DNA of 12,692 bases from Actinomycetota bacterium (GTDB lineage: Bacteria > Actinomycetota > Actinomycetes > S36-B12 > UBA5976): NCBI GenBank assembly GCA_009918865.1, contig RGCY01000018.1, positions 1 to 12,692 on the forward strand. Reading direction: 5' to 3'. A program made the translations under genes and the position numbers. The notes below the pieces were generated by a model. It had not been told where the DNA came from. It ran no database searches and saw only the letters and a program-made list of their open reading frames with translations. Shown one piece after another: positions 1 through 5,770 of this stretch; position 1 is the stretch's first letter, and every line of letters begins with the position of its first letter.

Positions 1-77
1 GAGGGGAGTTGAACCCCTACGCCCTTGCGGGCACTGGCACCTGAAGCCAGCGCGTCTGCCTATTCCGCCACCCGCGC
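1..77 (-). tRNA. tRNA-Leu (anticodon CAG), 3' end cut by window edge
   Basis: Read on the minus strand, the gene begins GCGCGGG (acceptor 5' strand, 77 down to 71) and continues with a D arm containing GGCGGAATAGGCAGACGC. The anticodon stem CTGGC/GCCAG encloses the loop TTCAGGT, giving anticodon CAG, which reads CUG leucine codons. A long variable arm (GCCC-GCAA-GGGC) marks it as class II, as expected for leucine. The T arm AGGGG-TTCAACT-CCCCT follows. Position 1 is the first base of the 3' acceptor strand, so about six acceptor bases, the discriminator and any CCA lie outside the window. A tRNA-Leu next to fhaA is also, as I recall, the arrangement in Mycobacterium tuberculosis, which supports synteny with the origin-proximal cluster. 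Confidence 0.96.
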
Positions 78-90
78 GCGAGGAATCGAA

Positions 91-96
91 AGGCTA
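91..96 (-). promoter_or_regulatory. candidate -10 element of the tRNA-Leu gene
   Basis: On the minus strand the hexamer TAGCCT lies 13 bases upstream of the mature tRNA 5' end, a fitting place for a sigma-70-type -10 box with a short leader. No convincing -35 hexamer is visible at 16-18 bases further upstream, so this is a weak call from spacing and the TAnnnT pattern alone. Confidence 0.35.
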
Positions 97-170
97 GCAC
101 TCAGCGCAGTAGGCGGAACCAGCGCATGTTCGTGCGAAAGTTGACGTTTCTGCCGGCACATTTCTCGCAC

Positions 171-241
171 ACCATGCACCAACCGTGCGCGTAAAAGTGG
201 GAATTGAGGACTGACCGCTCACCGGACATGGTGCGCATGGT
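171..241. repeat. imperfect inverted repeat in the fhaA upstream region
   Basis: ACCATGCACCA (171-181) matches the reverse complement of TGGTGCGCATGGT (229-241) except for a two-base GC insertion. The arms are separated by 47 bases. This could be a paired operator or chance. There is no neighbouring regulator gene to tie it to. Confidence 0.3.
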
Positions 242-329
242 TCACAACCGGTGGTCCACTCAGGAATGTGCGCGCAGACATCGAGGTGACTGCACCCACG
301 AGGTATGCCTTACCGCTACAAACCGCGGC

Positions 330-335
330 TAGACT
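330..335 (+). promoter_or_regulatory. candidate -10 element for leaderless fhaA operon transcript
   Basis: TAGACT fits the actinobacterial TAnnnT -10 consensus. It is followed by seven bases and then the GTG at 343 that domain comparison picks as the fhaA start. Transcription would begin at or next to the first base of the start codon, the typical geometry of leaderless actinobacterial mRNAs. No Shine-Dalgarno sequence precedes that GTG, which agrees with this reading. The -35 region is not recognisable. Confidence 0.5.
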
Positions 336-342
336 GCCAAGT

Positions 343-1011
343 GTGAGCATCCTGGACGCCTTCGAGGCACGCCTGGACCGCTTGGTGAACGGGGCCTTCG
401 CTCGTGCGTTCACTGCGGAGGTGCAGCCCATTGAAATCGCGGCGGCTTTGCACCGCGAGATGGACGACCGTGCCGCTGTGATTGACAAGGCGCGGACCAT
501 CACCCCAAACGTTTTTCACCTTGACTTGTCATCGAGGGACTTCGAACGACTCACTGTTTTTGTTGACGCGTTGCGCGCTGAACTGAATGGTGTGACAACT
601 GAGTACGCAAAAAATCAGGGCTATGTGCTCGTTGGTCCACCAGAGGTTTACTTTGCCGAAGATGCCGATTTGGATGTCGGAGTCTTTCGGGTTCGTAGCC
701 AAGCGCGTCCTGCGCCGGGTGCGCCTGTCGCTGCTGGCACGCCGCGCTTAGTTTTCGCAGACGGTCGCGAAGTGCCTCTGGTGTCAACTGTGACTCGGCT
801 TGGTCGCGGTACTGAAGTGAATGTGCACATCGATGACGCCGGTGCATCGCGCACACACTGCGAAATCGTGCTCGGTTCACCAGTGAAGATTCGTGACCTG
901 GGATCAACCAACGGCACCTTCGTGAACGGTCAACGCATCACGGAATTTGAAGCAATTGATGGCACACGACTCACCATCGGTACCACCACTTTGACCTTGC
1001 GCACGGACTGA
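343..1011 (+). CDS. fhaA: FhaA-like phosphothreonine-binding protein (DUF3662 + FHA domain)
   Basis: Encodes 222 residues. The N-terminal DUF3662 domain (about 1-115) opens with ILDAFEARLDRLVNGAFAR and the EVQPIEIAAAL motif, closely like mycobacterial FhaA. A short Ala/Pro linker (about 118-132) leads to a C-terminal FHA domain (about 134-221). Its phosphothreonine-reading residues are visible: GR at 154-155, SRTH at 169-172 and DLGSTNGT at 185-192, then NG at 195-196. In M. tuberculosis FhaA is a PknB substrate that binds the phosphorylated pseudokinase domain of MviN/MurJ and so tunes peptidoglycan precursor export. That role is inferred here from family and operon. The GTG at 343 is chosen because family proteins begin at this point; the frame is open upstream to a GTG at 268 but those 25 residues look non-coding. 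The linker is far shorter than in the roughly 527-residue M. tuberculosis protein. First gene of the six-gene operon. Confidence 0.93.
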   Translation: MSILDAFEARLDRLVNGAFARAFTAEVQPIEIAAALHREMDDRAAVIDKARTITPNVFHLDLSSRDFERLTVFVDALRAELNGVTTEYAKNQGYVLVGPPEVYFAEDADLDVGVFRVRSQARPAPGAPVAAGTPRLVFADGREVPLVSTVTRLGRGTEVNVHIDDAGASRTHCEIVLGSPVKIRDLGSTNGTFVNGQRITEFEAIDGTRLTIGTTTLTLRTD

Positions 1012-1027
1012 ATTCGAGGCGCTGGCC

Positions 1028-1498
1028 ATGAACGAGCTGCTGCTGACTGCGATTCGGTTCGGGTTTCTCGGATTGCTATGGATTTTTGTTTTCGCCGTGA
1101 TGTCAACTTTGCGTCGCGACCTCAAGGGTGCGTCTGCATCAGCGAGCTCTCGGAGAGCGGACCTCGCATCGAATCGCACAACCAGACGAGATCGTGCACA
1201 AAAAGCGCAGCCGGGCGGAATCGAGATTCTCGATGGCCCACTCGCTGGTGCCACCATGGCATTCTCAGGTGCGGATATCGTCATCGGGCGCGCACCTGAC
1301 TGCACCATTGTGCTGATAGACGACTACGTGAGTAGCAAACACACTCGCTTAAGGCGCGTTGACAATGTTTGGTTTGTCGAGGATCTTGGTTCAACCAACG
1401 GAACCTGGGTGAACCGGGCACGCATCACCAACGCAACTCCTTTATCCGTGGGCATGGTCATCAATGTTGGTCGCACCCCAGTGAAGGTGACAGCATGA
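1028..1498 (+). CDS. fhaB: FhaB/FipA-like membrane-anchored FHA protein
   Basis: Encodes 156 residues. A single hydrophobic segment at about residues 5-26 anchors the N-terminus in the membrane, followed by a basic Ser/Arg-rich linker (about 28-62) and a cytoplasmic FHA domain (about 66-154). The FHA signature is complete: GR at 87-88, SSKH at 102-105, DLGSTNGT at 119-126 and VN at 128-129. The mycobacterial orthologue (FipA/FhaB) is phosphorylated by PknA and bridges FtsZ and FtsQ under stress; a similar scaffold role at the growth or division site is inferred. The ATG at 1028 lies 16 bases after the fhaA stop and has a GAGG ribosome binding site at 1015-1018. Its TGA overlaps the pstP start as ATGA, so the two are probably translationally coupled. 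No pknA is present in the window to act as the classical partner kinase. Confidence 0.93.
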   Translation: MNELLLTAIRFGFLGLLWIFVFAVMSTLRRDLKGASASASSRRADLASNRTTRRDRAQKAQPGGIEILDGPLAGATMAFSGADIVIGRAPDCTIVLIDDYVSSKHTRLRRVDNVWFVEDLGSTNGTWVNRARITNATPLSVGMVINVGRTPVKVTA

Positions 1499-2778
1499 GC
1501 GAGCAGCATCCATCACCTGAATCGGCTCCGCAAACAGGCGCGAAATCTGCTAGGTCCGATGCGTCCCCCAGCTATCGCTTTCACTTTGCAGCGCGCAGCG
1601 ATGTTGGTTCCGTGCGGGAACAAAACGAAGATTCTGGCTACGCAACCACACGTGCTCTCGCAGTTGCTGATGGTCTCGGTGGACATGCTGGCGGTGAGAT
1701 TGCCAGTGCCATCGCAGTGGGTGCGGTGGCCATGACCACGTTAGCGGCTAACGCATCAGAGGTTGCCGAAGAACTGAATGACGCAGTGCATCGTGCAAAT
1801 GAAGTAATCGATGCAACCGAATCACACGACTCGAGTCTCTCAGGCATGGGAACCACACTGACTGCCGTTGCCATCGCCGGGAGCGCACTTGTCATCTGCC
1901 ACATTGGTGATAGTCGTGGTTATCTCGTTCGTGACAACGTTTTGATTCCTCTCACCGTTGACCACACATATGTGCAAAGCCTGATTGACGCTGGTCGCCT
2001 GACTGCTGAGCAGGCGCAGCACCACCCACAACGCTCGGTGGTGCTGCGAGCACTAGGCGGCGGTCCGGTGACTGCCGATGTTTCGGTGCGCGATATCCGC
2101 GAGGGCGACCGCATTCTCTTGTGCAGCGATGGTTTATCTGGGGTTGTCCCTGATGAGATGTTGACTCGAGTGCTCAATGGGTACGACGACCCAACTGCAG
2201 CCGTGCAAGCGTTAGTGGAACTGGCGCTGCTCGCTGGTGCTCCTGACAATGTCACGGTTGTGCTTGGCGATGTTGTGTCGAGTCCAGCACCGAGTCAAGA
2301 TGCCGCGGTACTCATCGGTGCTGCGGCCGAAGAGCGTAATCAGCAAGCCGTGCAATCGGAAGACATTCGCGCGGGTCTGGCTTCTGCTAAAGGTCAAAAG
2401 TCCGCAGTCACGACATCGAGGCAATCGGAAAACAAATTTCGAGCACAGTTGACACGGTGGCGGTTGCCACTGATGTTCACGGCTGGACTGCTGGTGATGC
2501 TGACCCTCGTGAGGATTTGGATTTTTTCTCAGTGGTGGGTGGGTGTGGACACACAACACGTTGTCGTCGGTCGAGGCATCGCCCAACCAGTGCTCGGTCT
2601 GAACATGGGCAAAGTGGTCACACGTACGAGCATCGAAGTTTCTCTACTACCTGAATATGAGCGCACACTTTTGAACGATTCCATTTCTGCGCGCTCACAA
2701 CGCGACGCTGAAAATATCGCAGCACGACTTGCTTGCCGGACTGTGCCAATCTCGTCTGAGTGCACCGAACGCCAGTGA
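1495..2778 (+). CDS. pstP: PstP, PP2C-family Ser/Thr protein phosphatase with membrane-anchored tail
   Basis: Encodes 427 residues. The PP2C domain (about 28-262) shows the metal-binding acidic residues and motifs in order: SDVGSVREQNED (D36, E45, D46), ADGLGGHAGGE (D59), GTTLTA (119-124), HIGDSRGY (137-143), CSDGLSG (D212) and APDNVT (D251). These coordinate the Mn/Mg centre that removes phosphate from phosphothreonine. After a low-complexity juxtamembrane stretch (about 263-320), a transmembrane helix at about 323-347 precedes an extracytoplasmic tail of about 80 residues that opens with QWWVG, as in mycobacterial PstP. Known family role: dephosphorylates PknB, PknA and the PBP/FHA proteins of the same operon. 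The start at 1495 is set by the ATGA overlap with fhaB; the longer open frame back to 1369 lies wholly inside fhaB. The tail contains two cysteines (414 and 423) that could form a disulphide outside the membrane (inference). Confidence 0.96.
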   Translation: MSEQHPSPESAPQTGAKSARSDASPSYRFHFAARSDVGSVREQNEDSGYATTRALAVADGLGGHAGGEIASAIAVGAVAMTTLAANASEVAEELNDAVHRANEVIDATESHDSSLSGMGTTLTAVAIAGSALVICHIGDSRGYLVRDNVLIPLTVDHTYVQSLIDAGRLTAEQAQHHPQRSVVLRALGGGPVTADVSVRDIREGDRILLCSDGLSGVVPDEMLTRVLNGYDDPTAAVQALVELALLAGAPDNVTVVLGDVVSSPAPSQDAAVLIGAAAEERNQQAVQSEDIRAGLASAKGQKSAVTTSRQSENKFRAQLTRWRLPLMFTAGLLVMLTLVRIWIFSQWWVGVDTQHVVVGRGIAQPVLGLNMGKVVTRTSIEVSLLPEYERTLLNDSISARSQRDAENIAARLACRTVPISSECTERQ

Positions 2779-2788
2779 CACAAACAAC

Positions 2789-4255
2789 ATGAGCACACAA
2801 ACAGTCGGTAGTCCTATGAGCGCTACCGCATCACGATCGCGCAATCGGGCGCGCACTCAGGAAGCGTGGCTTCTCGGATGTGCGCTCTTCATCACTGCTG
2901 TGGGCATGGTCACCGTTGATTTGACACTACGTGACACCATCACAGCGCTTACATTGCGAATATTGAGCACTCTCCTCGGTGCGTCAGTTATCGCCCACAT
3001 CGTGATTCGAATTCGCGCCGCACATGCCGACCCGATATTGCTGCCACTTGCCGTGCTTCTCACCGGCATCGGCACGGCGGTGATTCACCGTCTTGATTTC
3101 GCTGATGAATTGCGAGCTATCAACCGTGGCGAGCCCATTCCGGCATCCAAAGCCGGGGCACAAGCAACATGGTTTGTCGTTGGGGCGGCGTTGCTTGCGC
3201 TGACACTGATTGCCGTGCGTGATCACCGACGCATTCAGCGGTACCCCTGGACTCTGACACTTCTGGGTCTATTGATGGTCTTGGCTCCGCTAGTGCCCGG
3301 ACTTGGCCGGACGATTCGTGGCGCGACTTTGTGGGTCAGCATCGCTGGGTTGTCGTTTCAACCGGCCGAAATCGCAAAGGTCGTCTTGACCGTGGGGTTT
3401 GCCTCATACCTCGCTCGCCACGGTCGTGCACTCGGTGCCTTGCGCGCACGATTCATGAGAATTCCCTTTCCTCGTCCACGAGATCTCGGTCCACTGCTGA
3501 CGGTCTGGGCACTTTCGTTGAGCGTGCTCATCCTGCAGCGCGACCTTGGCACATCACTTCTGTTCTTTGGCGTGTTCGTGGTGTTGCTCTACCTCGCAAC
3601 CGAGCAACGCTCCTGGCCACTTATCGGTCTTGCGATGTTTAGCACTGGCGCTGCAGTGGCATGGTGGATGTTTGCGCACGTGCAAATTCGTGTTGCGCTG
3701 TGGCTAGACCCCTTCGTTGGAGATGGCACATCGCAGGTGGCACTTGGTCTATACGGTCTTGCCAACGGCGGACTGTTTGGCGCTGGGCTGGGTGCCGGCT
3801 ACCCACAACTCGTGCCGTTCGCGGAATCAGATTTCATCTTCGCAAGCATTGGTGAGGAACTTGGTTTAGTTGGCTGCATCGCTATCTTGATGATTTATGC
3901 AGTGTTAGTTGCTCGTGGTCTGAAAATTGCGAACACGGTCCGTGATCGGTTTGGATTACTTCTCGCATCAGGCATTGCCACTGTGCTGGCATTACAGACT
4001 TTTGTTGTGCTGGGTGGAGTGACGCGGCTCATTCCGCTCACCGGTCTGACAACGCCGTTCCTTTCCTCCGGCGGTTCCTCTCTTGTCGCAAACTTCATCA
4101 TGGTGGGGTTGCTCATCCGTATGAGTCATGCGGCTCGCAGCGCCGCCACCACACCAGCCGCTGGACCCGGTTTTGATGTCGTATCCGCGCCACGCCACGA
4201 CATGGCGCAGACAACCCAAGTGATTGAACTTCCGAATGCGCGGAACATCACATGA
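2789..4255 (+). CDS. rodA: RodA/FtsW-family SEDS peptidoglycan glycosyltransferase
   Basis: Encodes 488 residues from this start. It is a polytopic inner-membrane SEDS protein, with about ten hydrophobic segments from residue 28 onward. Family signatures are visible: GLGRTIRGATLWVSIAG followed by FQPAEIAK (about 171-197), the LWLDPF block with the conserved aspartate D307 just before a GDGTSQ stretch and the ANGGLFGAGLGAG loop (about 325-337), ESDFIFASIGEELGL (346-360), and TGLTTPFLSSGGSS (418-431). SEDS proteins polymerise lipid II into glycan strands and work with a cognate class B PBP, here the next gene pbpA, which overlaps by ATGA (4252-4255). The ATG at 2789 is 10 bases after the pstP stop with only a weak ribosome binding site. 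A second ATG at 2816 is an equally possible start and would remove nine residues of a non-conserved cytoplasmic tail. Position between pstP and pbpA favours the elongation-type RodA over FtsW. Confidence 0.95.
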   Translation: MSTQTVGSPMSATASRSRNRARTQEAWLLGCALFITAVGMVTVDLTLRDTITALTLRILSTLLGASVIAHIVIRIRAAHADPILLPLAVLLTGIGTAVIHRLDFADELRAINRGEPIPASKAGAQATWFVVGAALLALTLIAVRDHRRIQRYPWTLTLLGLLMVLAPLVPGLGRTIRGATLWVSIAGLSFQPAEIAKVVLTVGFASYLARHGRALGALRARFMRIPFPRPRDLGPLLTVWALSLSVLILQRDLGTSLLFFGVFVVLLYLATEQRSWPLIGLAMFSTGAAVAWWMFAHVQIRVALWLDPFVGDGTSQVALGLYGLANGGLFGAGLGAGYPQLVPFAESDFIFASIGEELGLVGCIAILMIYAVLVARGLKIANTVRDRFGLLLASGIATVLALQTFVVLGGVTRLIPLTGLTTPFLSSGGSSLVANFIMVGLLIRMSHAARSAATTPAAGPGFDVVSAPRHDMAQTTQVIELPNARNIT

Positions 4256-5703
4256 ACAAACAACTAGGTCGGCTTGCAATCGCGTTCATCGTCATGCTGG
4301 TGGCGCTTGCCATGAACCTTTCTTTCATCCAAGTAGTCGGCGCAGATTCCATCGACAGCAAAGCCGGAAATCGGCGCAACCTCTTGCGTGAATACAGCAG
4401 ACAGCGTGGCGCCATCTTGGTGGCTGGGCGTCCTATCGCGACAAGCACTGCAACCCAAGACACCCTGACTCATTTGCGCACCTATCCAGATGGTCCTGCC
4501 TATGCATCGGTGACTGGGTTCTACTCCTTTCTCTACGGTGCAACAGGAATCGAGCGCGCTGAGAACTCGGTCTTGAGTGGTAGTGCCGACTCTTTAGTCG
4601 TTGACAGACTTCAACAACTATTCGCAGGGCGCAAGCCGCGCGGTGGCGCCGTCTCTTTAACGATTAATCCCGCGGCACAAGAAGCCGCATGGAAGGCATT
4701 GCGTGGTCGCACCGGCGCGGTCGTTGCGATTGAACCGAGCACTGGCCGGCTCTTGGCAGTGGTGTCATCGCCTTCATTTGATCCGAATCTGCTGAGTTCT
4801 CATGACGGCACCGGAATCAAACGGGCCTACTCTGACTACCTTGCTGACCCCACTCAACCCATGCTCAATCGCGCGTTAGCGCGCACATATCCCCCGGGTA
4901 GCACATTCAAACTTGTCACTGCAGCAGCGGCGCTTGCAAGTGGAAAGTTCAATCCCGAGAGCGTCCTACCCGGTCCTAAGACCTACCGACTGCCGCTGAC
5001 GACGAAAGATCTCAACAACTGGTCTCGCAGTCAATGTGGTCCAGGTGGCAAGGTGACGCTTGCGAAAGCACTCGCGATTTCGTGCAACACAGCGTTCGCT
5101 TGGCTGGGAAATGAACTTGGCGCGGATGCACTTCGTTCCCAAGCACGTGCATTCGGCTTTGACTTTCCGGTCAAAGTTCCCATGAGCGCAGCCGTGAGTC
5201 GGTTCCCCACAAATCCGGATGCGCCGCAGACGGCACTTAGCGCCATTGGTCAGTTTGATGTTCGGGCCACTGCACTGCAAATGGCGCAAGTGGGCGCGGG
5301 CATTGCACACCAGGGTGTGCTGATGTCTGCACATCTGGTGGATGAAGTGCTGGGGCCAGACCTTTCAGTTTTGTCACGCACCACACCGCGCGTGTTCAGC
5401 ACCGCAATGACAGCCGAGCACGCGCAGACACTGTTGATGATGATGGAAGGTGTTGTTTCCAAAGGCACGGGAAGCAATGCACGAATTCGTGGCGTTCGCG
5501 TCGCGGGTAAGACCGGCACCGCCCAAACCCAGCCCGGCACACCGCCACATGCATGGTTCGTTGGCATCGCTCCTGTGCAATCGCCAAAGGTTGCTGTGGC
5601 AGTGGTGATTGAAAACGGTGGCGGCTCGGCGGAAGTCAGTGGCAACCGACTGGCTGCTCCCGTGGCTCGTGCAGTGATGCAGGCGGTTCTATCAGGAAAG
5701 TGA
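4252..5703 (+). CDS. pbpA: PbpA, class B penicillin-binding protein (D,D-transpeptidase)
   Basis: Encodes 483 residues, near the 491 of M. tuberculosis PbpA. A short cytoplasmic N-terminus and one signal-anchor helix (about 7-29) are followed by a dimerisation/pedestal domain with NRRNLLREYSRQRGAI (about 40-55) and the transpeptidase domain (about 150-480). All three active-site motifs are intact: STFK with nucleophile S217, SCN at 277-279, and KTG at 420-422 followed by TAQT. The PGSTFKLVTAAAAL block is typical of this family. The enzyme cross-links stem peptides in the glycan strands made by RodA, and beta-lactams would acylate S217. The start codon overlaps the rodA stop (ATGA), which gives translational coupling and fits the known one-to-one SEDS/PBP pairing. 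In mycobacteria PbpA is a PknB substrate; the phosphosite was not assigned here. Confidence 0.96.
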   Translation: MNKQLGRLAIAFIVMLVALAMNLSFIQVVGADSIDSKAGNRRNLLREYSRQRGAILVAGRPIATSTATQDTLTHLRTYPDGPAYASVTGFYSFLYGATGIERAENSVLSGSADSLVVDRLQQLFAGRKPRGGAVSLTINPAAQEAAWKALRGRTGAVVAIEPSTGRLLAVVSSPSFDPNLLSSHDGTGIKRAYSDYLADPTQPMLNRALARTYPPGSTFKLVTAAAALASGKFNPESVLPGPKTYRLPLTTKDLNNWSRSQCGPGGKVTLAKALAISCNTAFAWLGNELGADALRSQARAFGFDFPVKVPMSAAVSRFPTNPDAPQTALSAIGQFDVRATALQMAQVGAGIAHQGVLMSAHLVDEVLGPDLSVLSRTTPRVFSTAMTAEHAQTLLMMMEGVVSKGTGSNARIRGVRVAGKTGTAQTQPGTPPHAWFVGIAPVQSPKVAVAVVIENGGGSAEVSGNRLAAPVARAVMQAVLSGK

Positions 5704-5712
5704 CCTCTGAAC

Positions 5713-5734
5713 GGGGTGCGATTGCACGCACCCC
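5713..5734 (+). terminator. strong hairpin between pbpA and pknB (attenuator or terminator candidate)
   Basis: GGGGTGCG (5713-5720) pairs perfectly with CGCACCCC (5727-5734) around the six-base loop ATTGCA. The eight-pair, GC-rich stem begins nine bases after the pbpA stop. No T-run follows, so it is not a canonical intrinsic terminator. It may still attenuate, act as a U-tract-less terminator, or protect the 3' end of the upstream mRNA. Confidence 0.5.
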
Positions 5735-5737
5735 GAA

Positions 5738-5743
5738 TAGAAT
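5738..5743 (+). promoter_or_regulatory. candidate -10 element for a separate pknB transcript
   Basis: TAGAAT is a good match to the TAnnnT -10 consensus. It lies directly after the 5713-5734 hairpin and about 27 bases before the pknB GTG, leaving room for a short leader with the ribosome binding site. No -35 consensus is visible: the right spacing falls inside the hairpin stem. Suggests pknB can be transcribed independently of the upstream genes. Confidence 0.4.
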
Positions 5744-5770
5744 CAAGCAACGCGAAAGGCAGGGAAATCC

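Larger units (their letters stand above)
78..342. other. intergenic region between tRNA-Leu and fhaA
   Basis: This stretch separates the divergently transcribed tRNA and fhaA genes. It contains the candidate tRNA -10 box, the candidate fhaA -10 box at its right end and an imperfect inverted repeat (171-181 with 229-241). No protein-coding gene is supported: the reading frame entering fhaA from a GTG at 268 and a 34-codon frame from 228 to 332 both lack a ribosome binding site and family similarity. Confidence 0.7.

Noticed and set aside
228..332. 34-codon frame from ATG at 228 ending at the TAG inside the fhaA -10 box
   Set aside because: No ribosome binding site, odd Cys/His/Arg-rich composition and no family resemblance; it is most likely chance.
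268..342. 25-residue N-terminal extension of FhaA from a GTG at 268
   Set aside because: Family proteins begin at the residue encoded by the GTG at 343, and the extension overlaps the candidate promoter.
1369..1494. 42-residue extension of PstP upstream of 1495
   Set aside because: It lies entirely inside fhaB in another frame; the ATGA overlap at 1495 gives the natural start.
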